This document shows positions 1-17,327 of a stretch of 64,000 nucleotides of DNA, piece by piece; positions within the stretch are counted from its first letter, which is position 1, and each line of letters opens with the position of its first letter. This DNA comes from Streptomyces sp. SLBN-118 (lineage in GTDB: Bacteria > Actinomycetota > Actinomycetes > Streptomycetales > Streptomycetaceae). The notes beneath the pieces are model-generated. The model was not told the origin of the DNA, did no database searches, and saw only the letters and a list, made by a program, of their open reading frames with translations. The position numbers and the translations under genes are program-made. Location: positions 3,224,001-3,288,000 of the forward strand of contig NZ_VFNP01000001.1 of NCBI RefSeq assembly GCF_006715635.1, read 5' to 3'.

Positions 1-2
1 AG

Positions 3-1328
3 GACAGCGAGCAGCGCGGCTACTCGGATCACGCCGACCACACCGCGGTCGCCTCCTTCAGCTGGGCCGCCATGGTCCGCTGGGTCGCCCGCGCGGCGAA
101 GGACGAGGGCCATGTGCCCGCCTTCGTCGCCACCGCCTTCCGCGGCTACTACAACCGCCACTGGCCCAAGAACCTCCCGGTGGCGGTGCTCAGGGAGAAG
201 GCCCGAAACCTCGTCCCGTACGGCGGCGACCCGCGGTGGGACTGCGGCAACCCGTCCGGCTGCGGCGACTACAGCGTCGGCGGCATCCGTCCGCTCACGA
301 ACAAGAAGGGCTGGGTCCGCTCCACCCACCACCGCCACCCCGGCGCCCGCACCGTGGTCGCGACCGAGCCGTCCGGACGGATGGTCGCCTATGGGGTTCT
401 CGGGCTGCGGGCGGTCCGCTGGCGGGAGACCGGGCTGGGCAGCGGGCAGTGGGGCAATCCGGACGACCTCGGCGGCGGCCCGCTCGCGCCCGCGCTCGGC
501 GGCGTCACGCTGAAGGACGGCCGTCAGTTGCTGTTCGCGCTGCGCTTCGCCGAACTCGGCGGCCACGGCGGGCCCAACCGGCGCGAGGTCGTCCTGCTGG
601 AGCACGGCTCCCCCGACGGCGCGTTCCTGGCCTGGAAGGGACTCGGCAACCCCGAGCGGGGCGACGACCGCGGCCGCCGCATCGGTGTCCCGGTCGCGGT
701 CGCGGCCCCCGACGGCCGGGTCCATCTCTTCGTCCGCAACGCCGACAAGGGCATCAGCACACGAGTCCGCGACGCCACAGGCAACTGGGACCGCTGGCGC
801 GACCTCGGCGGCGAGGAGATCCAGGACGGCCTGTCGACGGTGGTGGACCGCGCCGGCCGGGTGCATGTTTTCGCCGCGGGACGCGAGGGCGTACACCACT
901 GGACGCAGGACACGATGGGCCTGCCGCTCACGTACCGCGCGGATGGCGGCCTGCCCGTGCCGGGGGACGCGATCGCTCCGGTACTGACCGACGACGGTGG
1001 CATAGAGCTGTACTACCGCAGGCCGACGGCCCCCGCGGTGATGGCCGTACACGCCGGAGGTGCCCCGGCGCGTCCCCGGAAGGAGGGCTTCGACGGCTAC
1101 GGCCCGGTGAGCGTGGCCGCGGCACCCGGCGGCCGGGTGCTGCTCGGCAAGGACACCCGCGGGCGGCTCCAACTCCGCACGGGCAGAAGGCTTCTGACGC
1201 GCACTCGTGGCCTGGCGGCACTGGACGCGCCCGCCCTTCACATGGGCAGCTCGGGCGCCACCGTCGTGGGCCTGGGGGCAGACGCGCACCCCTGGGCCTG
1301 GCTGCCCGAGGCAGGAACCGCCGGCTGA
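3..1328 (+). CDS. Secreted-type protein, C-terminal part (5' end outside window); lectin/beta-propeller tail
   Basis: The reading frame is open from the first full codon of the window, so the true start lies upstream. The first visible residues contain DHADHT, reminiscent of the His/Asp signature of PIG-L-type (LmbE-like) deacetylases, but too little of that domain is visible to be sure. From about residue 115 of the visible part there are repeated blocks of the type [18 protein letters not shown]...W..W.DLGG, typical of the PLL-like beta-propeller tails that bind sugars in secreted actinomycete proteins. The gene converges on tuf and a strong terminator lies between them. The propeller reading is fairly secure; the enzymatic assignment is a guess. 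Confidence 0.7.
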   Translation, partial: DSEQRGYSDHADHTAVASFSWAAMVRWVARAAKDEGHVPAFVATAFRGYYNRHWPKNLPVAVLREKARNLVPYGGDPRWDCGNPSGCGDYSVGGIRPLTNKKGWVRSTHHRHPGARTVVATEPSGRMVAYGVLGLRAVRWRETGLGSGQWGNPDDLGGGPLAPALGGVTLKDGRQLLFALRFAELGGHGGPNRREVVLLEHGSPDGAFLAWKGLGNPERGDDRGRRIGVPVAVAAPDGRVHLFVRNADKGISTRVRDATGNWDRWRDLGGEEIQDGLSTVVDRAGRVHVFAAGREGVHHWTQDTMGLPLTYRADGGLPVPGDAIAPVLTDDGGIELYYRRPTAPAVMAVHAGGAPARPRKEGFDGYGPVSVAAAPGGRVLLGKDTRGRLQLRTGRRLLTRTRGLAALDAPALHMGSSGATVVGLGADAHPWAWLPEAGTAG

Positions 1329-1371
1329 CCCGGCCGCAGCGCACTCAGCCGCAGCGCACAGGCACACGGCA

Positions 1372-1401
1372 AAGGGCCCCGCACCGAAGTGCGGGGCCCT
1401 T
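1372..1401 (-). terminator. Intrinsic terminator of tuf
   Basis: A perfect 13-bp inverted repeat (AAGGGCCCCGCAC / GTGCGGGGCCCTT) with a CGAA loop lies 37 bp beyond the tuf stop codon. It also sits between two convergent genes, so it may stop transcription from both sides. Confidence 0.85.
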
Positions 1402-1437
1402 GCTGATGCTCCAGGAGCAACCAGGTCAGATCAGCAA

Positions 1438-2631
<1,194 letters not shown>

Positions 2632-2707
2632 TGGGGTCCTCCTGTGGAGTGGTTCTGTACGCCTTACTCATCGGCGCCAGGTGATCTTTGCTGGATGGCC
2701 GGGGCCC

Positions 2708-2750
2708 GGGACATTCCGGCCGAATACTTGCGTAACGACTGGAATGTCCC
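2708..2750 (-). repeat. Inverted repeat in the fusA-tuf spacer
   Basis: GGGACATTCC and its complement GGAATGTCCC are separated by 23 bases, between the fusA stop and the tuf ribosome-binding site. It could form a hairpin in the fusA-tuf transcript or be a protein-binding site. No T-run follows, so it is not a standard terminator. Confidence 0.35.
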
Positions 2751-2793
2751 CAACAGGCTCCGGTGACAAGCCTAAAGCGTGTACTCGTGAGAG

Positions 2794-4920
<2,127 letters not shown>

Positions 4921-4958
4921 TAGGCTCAATCTTCTCTCGGTCTCGATGTGGGTAGCGA

Positions 4959-5429
4959 CTACCAGCGGTAGTGCGCGAAGGCCTTGTTGGACTCGGCCAT
5001 CTTGTGCGTGTCCTCACGCTTCTTGACCGAAGCGCCAAGACCGTTGGAAGCGTCCATCAGCTCGTTCATGAGGCGCTCGGTCATGGTCTTCTCACGACGG
5101 GCGCGGGAGTAACCCACGACCCAGCGGAGCGCGAGGGTGGAGGCGCGACCGGGCTTGACCTCGATCGGCACCTGGTAGGTGGCGCCACCGACGCGACGGG
5201 ACTTGACCTCGAGCGTCGGCTTGACGTTCTCGAGGGCGCGCTTCAGCGTGATGACCGGGTCGTTGCCGGTCTTCTCGCGGAGGCCTTCCATGGCGCCGTA
5301 GACGATCCGCTCGGCAGTGGAACGCTTGCCGTTCAGCAGAATCTTGTTGATGAGCGAGGTCACCAGAGGAGAACCGTAAACCGGGTCGATGATGACCGGG
5401 CGCTTCGGGGCGGGGCCCTTACGAGGCAT
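4959..5429 (-). CDS. rpsG: 30S ribosomal protein S7
   Basis: A 156-residue S7 that nucleates assembly of the 3' domain of 16S rRNA and forms the 30S head near the E site. The protein starts [10 protein letters not shown], carries the conserved [14 protein letters not shown] and [10 protein letters not shown] segments, and has full family length. It starts only 2 bp after the rpsL stop codon, implying translational coupling in the str operon. Confidence 0.98.
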   Translation of the reverse strand: MPRKGPAPKRPVIIDPVYGSPLVTSLINKILLNGKRSTAERIVYGAMEGLREKTGNDPVITLKRALENVKPTLEVKSRRVGGATYQVPIEVKPGRASTLALRWVVGYSRARREKTMTERLMNELMDASNGLGASVKKREDTHKMAESNKAFAHYRW

Positions 5430-5431
5430 TC

Positions 5432-5803
5432 TTACTTCTCCTTCTTGGCGCCGTAGCGGCTGCGGGCCTGCTTGCGGTTCTTGACACCCTGGGTGTCGAG
5501 GGAGCCGCGGATGATCTTGTAACGAACACCCGGCAGGTCCTTCACACGGCCACCACGCACGAGCACGATGGAGTGCTCCTGCAGGTTGTGTCCCTCACCC
5601 GGAATGTAGGCCGTGACCTCGATGCCGGAGGTCAGACGCACACGCGCGACCTTCCGCAGGGCCGAGTTCGGCTTCTTCGGGGTGGTCGTGAACACACGCG
5701 TGCAGACGCCGCGGCGCTGAGGAGAACCCTCGAGTGCGGGCGTCTTGTTCTTCTCGACCTTGTCCTGCCGGCCCTTCCGGACCAGCTGCTGGATCGTAGG
5801 CAC
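5432..5803 (-). CDS. rpsL: 30S ribosomal protein S12
   Basis: A 123-residue S12, the decoding-centre protein. The start is GTG at 5803, preceded by GGAGAAG. The loops in which streptomycin-resistance mutations arise read as wild type here: [12 protein letters not shown] and [12 protein letters not shown] both keep their lysines. It is the first gene of the rpsL-rpsG-fusA-tuf cluster, so the operon promoter should lie in the upstream 260 bp. Confidence 0.98.
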   Translation of the reverse strand: MPTIQQLVRKGRQDKVEKNKTPALEGSPQRRGVCTRVFTTTPKKPNSALRKVARVRLTSGIEVTAYIPGEGHNLQEHSIVLVRGGRVKDLPGVRYKIIRGSLDTQGVKNRKQARSRYGAKKEK

Positions 5804-6065
5804 TACTTCTCCGGTTTCTGTGTGCCGTATGTGAAACTAACCTGGAACGTCGCCGACCCACGCGGTCGGGTGTGTCGAATGCTGCAGGCTCCCCCGCAAA
5901 GGGAAGAGAGCGCAGATTACGGTGGCCTTTCGCGGACTCGCCATGCGGTTGAGGACACGCACACGAGCCCAGGCACACCCCAGGCACAAGGTCAGAGCGT
6001 ACCTACCGCATCGGCTCCGGTCAAAACAAATGCACACGCGCAGGACACACCAGCCTGCAATGTAC
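5804..6065. other. Intergenic region: rpsL operon leader and promoter region
   Basis: This non-coding stretch between the rpoC terminator and rpsL should hold the str-operon promoter. I cannot point to a convincing -35/-10 pair by eye. The open frames in it lack coding character. Confidence 0.5.
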
Positions 6066-6067
6066 GA

Positions 6068-6104
6068 CACAGGACGGCCATCCGCGAAGGATGACCGCCC
6101 TGTG
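6068..6104 (-). terminator. Terminator of the rpoBC operon
   Basis: Two 16-base arms (6068-6083 and 6089-6104) flank a 5-base loop. Read as minus-strand RNA all 16 positions pair, two as G-U; read as plus-strand RNA those two are A-C mismatches. The asymmetry shows the hairpin is meant for minus-strand transcripts, that is for rpoC. Confidence 0.85.
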
Positions 6105-6151
6105 TGCGTACGCTGCCTCATTCCGGGGGACGCCCCCGGAACCGCCGGCTC

Positions 6152-10063
<3,912 letters not shown>

Positions 10064-10160
10064 TTGTCGTCAATCCCTCTTTCGGGGTCGTGTCTCAATC
10101 AATGGTCTGATGGGGGTCCCACCCGCGCCCGCCAGGGCGTAGGGGGAGGGTCCGGGGCAG

Positions 10161-10189
10161 GGCCGGGACCTCACGAGGAGGTCCCGGCC
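10161..10189 (-). promoter_or_regulatory. Hairpin in the rpoB-rpoC spacer
   Basis: A perfect 12-bp stem (GGCCGGGACCTC / GAGGTCCCGGCC) with a 5-base loop lies just after the rpoB stop codon. No T-run follows on the minus strand, so it is more likely an RNA-processing or stability element, or a weak attenuator, than a full terminator. Confidence 0.5.
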
Positions 10190-10196
10190 AGACCCG

Positions 10197-13100
10197 TCAG
10201 ACCTCTTCGACGCTGCTCGGCTCGCGCCGGGACAGGTCGATACCGAGCTCCTCCGCAGCGCGGAAGACGTCCTCGTCCGTGTCGCGCATCTCGATGGACA
10301 TGCCGTCCGAGGACAGCACCTCCACGTTGAGGCAGAGCGACTGCATTTCCTTGATGAGCACCTTGAAGGACTCGGGAATGCCGGGCTCGGGGATGTTCTC
10401 GCCCTTGACGATGGCCTCGTAGACCTTCACGCGACCGGTGACGTCGTCGGACTTGATGGTCAGCAGCTCCTGGAGGGCGTACGCGGCGCCGTAAGCCTCC
10501 AGCGCCCACACCTCCATCTCACCGAATCGCTGGCCACCGAACTGGGCCTTACCACCCAGCGGCTGCTGGGTGATCATCGAGTACGGACCGGTCGAGCGGG
10601 CGTGCAGCTTGTCGTCGACCAGGTGGTGGAGCTTGAGGATGTACATGTACCCGACCGAGATCGGGTCCGGGAACGGCTCGCCGGAGCGGCCGTCGAACAG
10701 GTTGGCCTTGCCGGACGGCTGGACCAGCCGGTCACCGTCGCGGTTCGGGATCGTCGCCTCGAAGAGACCGGCGATCTCGTCCTCGCGCGCACCGTCGAAG
10801 ACCGGGGTCGCGACGTTGGTGCCCGGCTCGACCTGGTCGGCGCCGATGGCCTGCAGTCGCTGAGCCCAGTCGTCGGCGAGACCGGAGACGTCCCAGCCGC
10901 GGCTGGCGAGCCAGCCGAGGTGGATCTCGAGGACCTGTCCCGGGTTCATTCGGGACGGGACACCGAGTGGGTTGAGGATGATGTCGACCGGGGTGCCGTC
11001 CTCCAGGAACGGCATGTCCTCGATCGGCAGGATCTTGGAGATGACGCCCTTGTTGCCGTGACGGCCGGCGAGCTTGTCACCATCGGTGATCTTGCGCTTC
11101 TGCGCGACGTACACGCGAACCAGCTGGTTCACGCCCGGCGGCAGCTCGTCGCCCTCCTCGCGGTCGAAGACGCGGACGCCGATGACCTTGCCGGTCTCGC
11201 CGTGCGGCACCTTCAGCGAGGTGTCACGGACCTCACGCGCCTTCTCCCCGAAGATCGCGCGGAGCAGACGCTCCTCCGGGGTCAGCTCGGTCTCACCCTT
11301 GGGCGTGACCTTGCCGACCAGGATGTCGCCGGCGACGACCTCGGCACCGATACGGATGATGCCGCGCTCGTCGAGGTCCGCGAGGACCTCCTCGGAGACG
11401 TTCGGGATGTCCCGGGTGATCTCCTCGGGGCCGAGCTTGGTGTCACGGGCGTCGACCTCGTGCTCCTCGATGTGGATCGAGGAGAGGACGTCGTCCTGCA
11501 CGAGGCGCTGCGACAGGATGATCGCGTCCTCGTAGTTGTGACCCTCCCACGGCATGAAGGCGACCAGCAGGTTCTTGCCGAGCGCCATCTCGCCCTGTTC
11601 GGTGGCCGGACCGTCGGCGAGGACCTGGCCCTCGACGACCCGGGCGCCCTCGTCCACGACAACCTTCTGGTTGACCGAGGTGCCCTGGTTCGACCGGGAG
11701 AACTTGGCGATGCGGTACGTGGTGTACGTGCCGTCGTCGTTGGCGACGGTGATGTAGTCCGCGGAGACCTCCTGGACAACACCTTCCTTCTCCGCCTTGA
11801 TGACGTCACCGGCGTCGACCGCGCAGCGGTACTCCATGCCGGTGCCGACCAGCGGCGCCTCGGCCGTGATGAGCGGAACGGCCTGACGCATCATGTTCGC
11901 GCCCATGAGGGCACGGTTGGCGTCGTCGTGCTCCAGGAACGGGATCATGGCGGTCGCGACCGACACCATCTGGCGCGGCGAGACGTCCATGTAGTCCACG
12001 TCGGAGCCCGGGACGTAGTCGACCTCGCCGCCACGACGGCGGACCAGGACACGGGCTTCGGCGAAGCGCATGTCGTCGGTCAGCGCGGCGTTGGCCTGCG
12101 CGATGACGAACCGGTCTTCCTCGTCGGCGGTCAGGTAGTCGACCTCGTCGGTCACCTGGTCGTCGACGACCTTGCGGTACGGCGTCTCGACGAAGCCGAA
12201 CGCGTTGACCCGGCCGTAGGAGGCGAGCGAGCCGATCAGACCGATGTTCGGTCCTTCAGGGGTCTCGATCGGGCACATGCGGCCGTAGTGCGACGGGTGC
12301 ACGTCACGGACCTCGAAGCCGGCCCGCTCACGGGACAGACCACCCGGACCGAGCGCCGAGAGGCGGCGCTTGTGGGTGAGACCCGACAGCGGGTTGTTCT
12401 GGTCCATGAACTGCGACAGCTGGCTGGTGCCGAAGAACTCCTTGATGGAGGCGACGACCGGCCGGATGTTGATCAGGGTCTGCGGCGTGATCGCCTCGAC
12501 GTCCTGGGTCGTCATGCGCTCGCGCACGACGCGCTCCATACGAGCCAGACCCGTGCGGACCTGGTTCTGGATGAGCTCGCCGACGTTGCGCAGACGACGG
12601 TTGCCGAAGTGGTCGATGTCGTCGGTCTCGACGACGATCTGGGTGCCGCTCTCGCCCACGGTCTCGGTCTCACCGGCGTGCAGCTTGACCAGGTACTTGA
12701 TGGTCGCGATGACGTCGTCGGTGGTGAGCACGCCGGCGTCCAGCGGCTCGTCGGCGCCGAGCTTCTTGTTCACCTTGTAGCGGCCGACCTTGGCGAGGTC
12801 GTAACGCTTCGGGTTGAAGTAGAGGTTCTCGAGCAGCGTCTGAGCGGCCTCACGGGTCGGCGGCTCGCCCGGGCGCAGCTTGCGGTAGATGTCGAGCAGC
12901 GCGTCGTCCTGGCCCTGGGTGTGGTCCTTCTCCAGGGTGGCGCGCATGGACTCGTACTCGCCGAACTCCTCGAGGATCTGCTCGGTGGTCCAGCCGAGAG
13001 CCTTGAGGAGGACGGTGACGGACTGCTTGCGCTTGCGGTCGATACGGACACCGACCATGTCGCGCTTGTCGATCTCCATCTCCAGCCAGGCACCCCGGGA

Positions 13101-13682
13101 CGGGATGATCTTGGCCGTGAAGATGTCCTTGTCGGACGTCTTGTCGATGTTGGAGTCGAAGTAGACACCCGGCGAGCGGACCAGCTGCGACACGACGACA
13201 CGCTCGGTGCCGTTGATGACGAAGGTGCCCTTGTTGGTCATGAGCGGGAAGTCGCCCATGAAGACCGTCTGGGACTTGATCTCGCCGGTCTCGTTGTTGG
13301 TGAACTCGGCCGTGACGAAGAGCGGGGCCGCGTACGTGAAGTCGCGCTCCTTGCACTCGTCGATGGAGTTCTTCGGAGGCTCGAAACGGTGGTCGCGGAA
13401 GGTCAGCGACATCGACCCGGAGAAGTCCTCGATCGGGGAGATCTCCTCGAAGATCTCCTCCAGACCGGACTTGGTGGGGACGTCCTGTCCGCTGTCCAGA
13501 GCCGCCTCGACACGAGCCTTCCATGCGGCATTGCCGAGCAGCCAGTCAAAGCTCTCGGTCTGCAGCGCGAGGAGGTTCGGAACCTCGAGGGGCTCCTTGA
13601 TCTTTGCAAAGGAAATGCGCAGCGGGGCGGTGCTGGCGCCGTTGTTCGTATTCGCGGTCGAGGCGTTGCGCGAGGCGGCCAA
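10197..13682 (-). CDS. rpoB: DNA-directed RNA polymerase beta subunit
   Basis: A 1161-residue beta subunit. The start was set at TTG 13682 (product (M)AASRNAS...) because GGAAGG lies 8 bases upstream and the resulting length equals that of Streptomyces RpoB. A GTG ten codons further up would place this ribosome-binding site inside the gene. The rifampicin-binding segment reads [12 protein letters not shown] ... [14 protein letters not shown], with the usual sensitive-type Asp, His and Ser. The gene is followed by rpoC in the same operon. Confidence 0.97.
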   Translation of the reverse strand: MAASRNASTANTNNGASTAPLRISFAKIKEPLEVPNLLALQTESFDWLLGNAAWKARVEAALDSGQDVPTKSGLEEIFEEISPIEDFSGSMSLTFRDHRFEPPKNSIDECKERDFTYAAPLFVTAEFTNNETGEIKSQTVFMGDFPLMTNKGTFVINGTERVVVSQLVRSPGVYFDSNIDKTSDKDIFTAKIIPSRGAWLEMEIDKRDMVGVRIDRKRKQSVTVLLKALGWTTEQILEEFGEYESMRATLEKDHTQGQDDALLDIYRKLRPGEPPTREAAQTLLENLYFNPKRYDLAKVGRYKVNKKLGADEPLDAGVLTTDDVIATIKYLVKLHAGETETVGESGTQIVVETDDIDHFGNRRLRNVGELIQNQVRTGLARMERVVRERMTTQDVEAITPQTLINIRPVVASIKEFFGTSQLSQFMDQNNPLSGLTHKRRLSALGPGGLSRERAGFEVRDVHPSHYGRMCPIETPEGPNIGLIGSLASYGRVNAFGFVETPYRKVVDDQVTDEVDYLTADEEDRFVIAQANAALTDDMRFAEARVLVRRRGGEVDYVPGSDVDYMDVSPRQMVSVATAMIPFLEHDDANRALMGANMMRQAVPLITAEAPLVGTGMEYRCAVDAGDVIKAEKEGVVQEVSADYITVANDDGTYTTYRIAKFSRSNQGTSVNQKVVVDEGARVVEGQVLADGPATEQGEMALGKNLLVAFMPWEGHNYEDAIILSQRLVQDDVLSSIHIEEHEVDARDTKLGPEEITRDIPNVSEEVLADLDERGIIRIGAEVVAGDILVGKVTPKGETELTPEERLLRAIFGEKAREVRDTSLKVPHGETGKVIGVRVFDREEGDELPPGVNQLVRVYVAQKRKITDGDKLAGRHGNKGVISKILPIEDMPFLEDGTPVDIILNPLGVPSRMNPGQVLEIHLGWLASRGWDVSGLADDWAQRLQAIGADQVEPGTNVATPVFDGAREDEIAGLFEATIPNRDGDRLVQPSGKANLFDGRSGEPFPDPISVGYMYILKLHHLVDDKLHARSTGPYSMITQQPLGGKAQFGGQRFGEMEVWALEAYGAAYALQELLTIKSDDVTGRVKVYEAIVKGENIPEPGIPESFKVLIKEMQSLCLNVEVLSSDGMSIEMRDTDEDVFRAAEELGIDLSRREPSSVEEV

Positions 13683-14168
13683 GAGGGGGTCCTTCCGAGG
13701 GCTCGGACTCACTACGCGCGTACCGGTCCCACCATGGGCACGGAGACAGACGCTCCTGATTGGTCAAAATGGCCAGGTCAGGGATGCTTCGGTCAACGAT
13801 GCTCACACGTGGGGATGCCCCTGGTGACGGGCAGGAGGCAGCTAACAGGCAGCGCAAAGGGTCAGTGTAGCCACTTGGCACACTGATGTCCAGTGCGGGT
13901 TTTCGAGACCCTCGTTGTTCTCAACTCCGCGGCTTGCCCTCGCGCCAGGAGGCGCACCTCGATACTGCCCGTTCGGTCGTCGATCCATGCCTCGGATCCG
14001 GATCCTTGTGACGACGCGTCCTGAGAATTGCGCGCTGCGTGCGGTTCGTCAAGGCCCCCCAACCCGAACTGGCTGCTGAGATCGTCACTGACCAGCATCA
14101 GGGGCGCGCACGGCGAAGATCACGATACTCACCGCATCCGGAAGAGCAAGGCAGGCCTCGCACACGCC
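13683..14168. other. Intergenic region upstream of rpoB
   Basis: About 480 bp without a credible gene between the rplL terminator and rpoB. It contains the rpoB leader and presumably its own promoter. I found no convincing small ORF, tRNA or repeat. Confidence 0.6.
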
Positions 14169-14202
14169 GAAGGGCGACCACCCGGATGGGTGATCGCCCT
14201 TC
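14169..14202 (-). terminator. Terminator of rplJL
   Basis: Fifteen-base arms (14169-14183 and 14188-14202) with a 4-base loop. They pair fully, with one G-U, only as minus-strand RNA, 52 bp after the rplL stop codon. This separates rplJL from rpoBC, although read-through may occur. Confidence 0.85.
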
Positions 14203-14253
14203 GCCATGCCCTTGCGGCTCCCGTGAGGAGCCACGAGTCAGAGACTCAAAGGG

Positions 14254-14637
14254 TTACTTGACCTCGACGGACGCGCCGGCGGCCTTGAGGGACTCGGCAG
14301 CCTTCTCGGCGGCCTCCTTGGCGACCTTCTCGAGGACCGGCTTCGGGGTGCCGTCGACGAGGTCCTTGGCCTCCTTCAGACCCAGGGAGGTCAGCTCGCG
14401 CACGACCTTGATGACCTGGATCTTCTTCTCACCGGCGCCGGTGAGGATGACGTCGAACTCGTCCTGCTCGGCCTCGGCCTCGGCCGGGGCGGCAGCGGCG
14501 CCACCAGCGGCAACGGCGACCGGAGCGGCGGCGGTGACGTCGAACTTCTCCTCGAAGGCCTTCACGAACTCGGAGAGCTCGATGAGGGTCATCTCCTCGA
14601 ACTGCGCAAGCAGGTCGTCCTGGCTGAGCTTCGCCAT
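14254..14637 (-). CDS. rplL: 50S ribosomal protein L7/L12
   Basis: A 127-residue stalk protein that recruits GTPase factors to the ribosome. An N-terminal dimerisation domain ([16 protein letters not shown]) is followed by an Ala-rich hinge (about residues 38-54) and the factor-binding C-terminal domain ending ASVEVK. The start is ATG 14637, with GGAAGGA about 8 bases upstream; a six-residue extension in frame is rejected. It lies downstream of rplJ, as L10 and L12 form the stalk complex. Confidence 0.98.
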   Translation of the reverse strand: MAKLSQDDLLAQFEEMTLIELSEFVKAFEEKFDVTAAAPVAVAAGGAAAAPAEAEAEQDEFDVILTGAGEKKIQVIKVVRELTSLGLKEAKDLVDGTPKPVLEKVAKEAAEKAAESLKAAGASVEVK

Positions 14638-14750
14638 GATGGGCGATCCTTCCACTAAATCGGCTGGTGCCGGGATGTATATGTCGGCGGGCGTTCGGCC
14701 CGCTGCGACCAGCGCGCCGTCAGGCGGCGCTGATCAATGCGCGAGCCGAA

Positions 14751-15281
14751 TTACTCGGCACCGCCCTGCTCGGCCTTCTTGGCACGAAGCGCCTCCGCGG
14801 TGCGGACGAACTTCGAGGGAAGCGCCTGGAAGAGCGCGGCAGCCTGGGACTGCTTGCCCTTCATGGCGCCCGCCAGCTTGGCGAGCAGAACCTCGCGGGA
14901 CTCGAGGTCCGCAAGCTTCTTGATCTCATCGGCGGACAGCGCCTTACCGTCAAGGACACCGCCCTTGATGATGAGGTTGGGGTTGTCCTTGGCGAAGTCA
15001 CGAAGACCCTTCGCCGACTCCACCGGGTCACCGGTGACGAAGGCAACCGCTGTCGGACCGTTGAACAGGTCGTCGAGCGTGTTGATCCCGGCCTCGTTGG
15101 CCGCAATCTTGGTCAGCGTGTTCTTCACCACGGCGTACTGGGCGTTCTCACCGAGCGAACGGCGCAGCTCCTTGAGCTGAGCCACGGTGAGACCCCGGTA
15201 CTCGGTCAGCACGGCGGCGTTCGAGCTGCGGAACTGGTCCGCGAGCTCGGCTACCGCGGCAGCCTTGTCGGGCCTTGCCAT
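14751..15281 (-). CDS. rplJ: 50S ribosomal protein L10
   Basis: A 176-residue L10, the stalk base protein that anchors L7/L12 dimers and binds 23S rRNA. The start is ATG 15281 ([13 protein letters not shown]), preceded by GGAAGGAGG. The longer frame to 15359 runs through the attenuator hairpin and is not coding. L10 in complex with L12 typically represses its own message, and the leader structures upstream fit this. Confidence 0.97.
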   Translation of the reverse strand: MARPDKAAAVAELADQFRSSNAAVLTEYRGLTVAQLKELRRSLGENAQYAVVKNTLTKIAANEAGINTLDDLFNGPTAVAFVTGDPVESAKGLRDFAKDNPNLIIKGGVLDGKALSADEIKKLADLESREVLLAKLAGAMKGKQSQAAALFQALPSKFVRTAEALRAKKAEQGGAE

Positions 15282-15330
15282 GAGCGTCGGCCTCCTTCCG
15301 GGTGATGAGGACCGCTCAGAAGGGGCTGAA

Positions 15331-15365
15331 CAAAACGAAACGCCCCGGCGCAGGCGCACGGGGCG
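15331..15365 (-). terminator. Attenuator-like terminator in the rplJ leader
   Basis: On the minus strand a CGCCCCG/CGGGGCG stem is followed directly by TTTCGTTTTG, the look of an intrinsic terminator, about 50 bases before the rplJ start codon. Its position downstream of an L10-type leader fits control of rplJL by premature termination. Confidence 0.65.
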
Positions 15366-15490
15366 TAGCTCAACCGAATGGAATCCGGGAGCTGTCCACA
15401 GTCACCTGCGCAGGACGTCCGCAGCTAGCGGATCCTTCGGCTGCCAGGCGCTCTTACGAGAGCACGGCAACGACCAGCGGTCTTTGGCTT
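15341..15490 (-). ncRNA. Ribosomal protein L10 leader (autoregulatory RNA)
   Basis: The 5' leader of rplJ has several short helices and a segment reading AAAGACCGCTGGT on the minus strand, resembling the conserved part of actinobacterial L10 leaders that mimic the L10-binding site of 23S rRNA. Boundaries are approximate. Mechanism in the family: L10(L12)4 binding blocks rplJL expression. Confidence 0.55.
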
Positions 15491-15576
15491 CTGTGGAAGA
15501 GTACGGGACCGGATCCCGGTCCGGCAAATCGGGCCGTGCGGCTCACTCCCGGCCCCTCCCGATGCCCTTGAACATC

Positions 15577-15768
15577 TCAGCCAGGTCCGCCGTCGCGGAG
15601 ACCGGCGGGGCCCGCGCGCTTGACCGCCGCGGCCAGGGCGACGCGCAGGGGCTTCTGCGCGGCCGTGCGGTCCGGCTGCGGCGTGGTGCTCGCCGAACAG
15701 GCAGCGGAGCCGCACAGCAGCGCTCCGGCGACCAGGCCCCCGGCCGCCTTCCGGTACATCGGATGCAT
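15577..15768 (-). CDS. Small lipoprotein-like ORF, possibly the remnant of a longer lipoprotein gene
   Basis: A 63-residue frame starting MHPMYRKAAGG with a hydrophobic signal stretch ending LLCGSAACSAS. This is a plausible but imperfect lipobox because the -3 residue is not aliphatic. A run of six Gs (GGGGGGA) precedes ATG 15768 very closely; ATG 15759 is an alternative start with better spacing. After about 40 residues past the Cys the frame ends, and a neighbouring frame continues with reasonable sequence (VSATADLAEMFKGIG). From memory, other Streptomyces carry full-length lipoprotein genes between rplJ and rplA, so this may be a frameshifted remnant. Confidence 0.35.
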   Translation of the reverse strand: MHPMYRKAAGGLVAGALLCGSAACSASTTPQPDRTAAQKPLRVALAAAVKRAGPAGLRDGGPG

Positions 15769-15861
15769 GATCCCCCCACAGGTGTACGTGATGCTCCGCA
15801 AACCCCCGCGACACTACCGTTCGACTCCGACACCGCCAGCGAATAAAGCGCCCGTGCACAG

Positions 15862-15903
15862 AAACCGGCCCCCGCGCCTCTGTCGAGGTGCGGGGGCCGG
15901 TTT
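15862..15903 (-). terminator. Terminator of rplKA
   Basis: Perfect 14-bp arms (15862-15875 and 15890-15903), with a further inner CCTC/GAGG helix, 25 bp beyond the rplA stop codon. Confidence 0.85.
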
Positions 15904-15927
15904 CGTAGATCGAGTGAGCCGTCAGGC

Positions 15928-16650
15928 TCAGACCGCGGCCGGGTCCTCCTCGACGAGGAGGTTGCGGGTGCGGTTGGAGTCCAGCGGGATGCCGGGGCCC
16001 ATCGTCGTGGTCAGGGTCGCCTTCTTGATGTAGCGGCCCTTCGCGGCGGACGGCTTGAGACGGAGGATCTCCTCCAGCGCCGCGGCGTAGTTCTCGACCA
16101 GCTTCGTGTCGTCGAAGGAGACCTTGCCGATGATGAAGTGCAGGTTCGAGTGCTTGTCGACGCGGAACTCGATCTTGCCGCCCTTGATGTCGTTGACAGC
16201 CTTGGTGACATCGGGGGTGACGGTGCCGGTCTTCGGGTTCGGCATCAGACCACGCGGACCGAGCACGCGGCCGAGGCGGCCGACCTTGCCCATGAGGTCC
16301 GGGGTGGCGACGACGGCGTCGAAGTCCAGACGGCCCTTCGCAACCTCGTCGATCAGTTCGTCGGAGCCGACAATGTCGGCGCCAGCGGCTTCCGCGGCCG
16401 CAGCACGGTCACCGGTCGCGAAGACCAGGACCCGGGCGGTCTTGCCGGTGCCGTGCGGAAGGTTCACGGTGCCGCGGACCATCTGGTCGGCCTTGCGCGG
16501 GTCAACGCCCAGACGCATGGCGACCTCGACGGTGCCGTCGAACTTGGTGGAGGTGGTGTCCTTGGCGAGACGGACGGCCTCGAGCGGGGCGTACAGCTTC
16601 TCCCGGTCGATCTTGGCGTCCGCAGCGCGGAGAGTCTTGCTGCGCTTCAC
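15928..16650 (-). CDS. rplA: 50S ribosomal protein L1
   Basis: A 240-residue L1, the mobile stalk protein at the E site, which in many bacteria also represses its own rplKA message. The signature segment [14 protein letters not shown] is present and the length is typical. The start is GTG 16650 with AGGAG upstream. It lies 80 bp downstream of rplK in the same operon. Confidence 0.98.
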   Translation of the reverse strand: MKRSKTLRAADAKIDREKLYAPLEAVRLAKDTTSTKFDGTVEVAMRLGVDPRKADQMVRGTVNLPHGTGKTARVLVFATGDRAAAAEAAGADIVGSDELIDEVAKGRLDFDAVVATPDLMGKVGRLGRVLGPRGLMPNPKTGTVTPDVTKAVNDIKGGKIEFRVDKHSNLHFIIGKVSFDDTKLVENYAAALEEILRLKPSAAKGRYIKKATLTTTMGPGIPLDSNRTRNLLVEEDPAAV

Positions 16651-16730
16651 TTCTGCTCCTGTGTTGGTTCAGGTATGGAGTCGTGGTGCGGACCAGCGCT
16701 TGGTCCTGCCACTGAGGTTTTCGGGGGCTG

Positions 16731-17165
16731 TCAGCCCTCGACCGTGATGCCCATCGAACGGGCGGTGCCGGCGATGATCTTCGACGCGGCGTCCAGGTCG
16801 TTGGCGTTCAGGTCGGGCATCTTGACCGAGGCGATCTCGCGGACCTGGGCGCCGGTGAGCTTGGCAACCTTGGTCTTGTGCGGCTCGCCGGAGCCCTTGT
16901 CCACACCCGCGGCCTTGAGGATCAGCTTGGCGGCCGGCGGAGTCTTGGTGATGAAGGTGAAGGAACGGTCCTCGTAGACCGTGATCTCCACCGGCACGAC
17001 CATGCCACGCTGCGACTCGGTCGCGGCGTTGTAGGCCTTGCAGAACTCCATGATGTTGACGCCGTGCTGACCCAGCGCGGGGCCGACCGGCGGAGCCGGG
17101 TTGGCCGCGCCGGCCTGGATCTGGAGCTTGATCAGCCCCGTGACCTTCTTCTTCTTGGGAGGCAT
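16731..17165 (-). CDS. rplK: 50S ribosomal protein L11
   Basis: A 144-residue L11 of the GTPase-associated centre, needed for RelA activation and the target site of thiostrepton-type antibiotics together with 23S rRNA. It has the Pro-rich linker region ([15 protein letters not shown]) and the C-terminal rRNA-binding domain. ATG 17165 has GAGGA upstream. It is separated from nusG by a hairpin followed by T5. Confidence 0.98.
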
Positions 17166-17245
17166 TCCGGGTCCTCTTCCTATTCATGTCTTTCCTGCTG
17201 CCCAAGGGGCAACCGCACAACGATAACTGCTGGGGCTGTGCGGCC

Positions 17246-17290
17246 AAAAACCGAGCAGGTCAGAGCGGCCGCGAGAGCCGGTCTGACCTG
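17246..17290 (-). terminator. Terminator between nusG and rplK
   Basis: Thirteen-base arms (17256-17268 and 17278-17290, one mismatch) are followed on the minus strand by CTCGGTTTTT. This ends the secE-nusG unit, at least partly, before rplK. Confidence 0.75.
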
Positions 17291-17327
17291 TTCGGAGGCG
17301 TATGTTCCAGAAGACTCCCTGAAGGAG

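Noticed and set aside
10602..13886. 1094-codon open frame on the plus strand opposite rpoB
   Set aside because: Antisense shadow of rpoB with repetitive Asp/Val/Leu/Arg composition and no recognisable fold.
14667..15305. Plus-strand frame opposite rplJ
   Set aside because: rplJ on the minus strand has a perfect ribosome-binding site and family match; this is its antisense.
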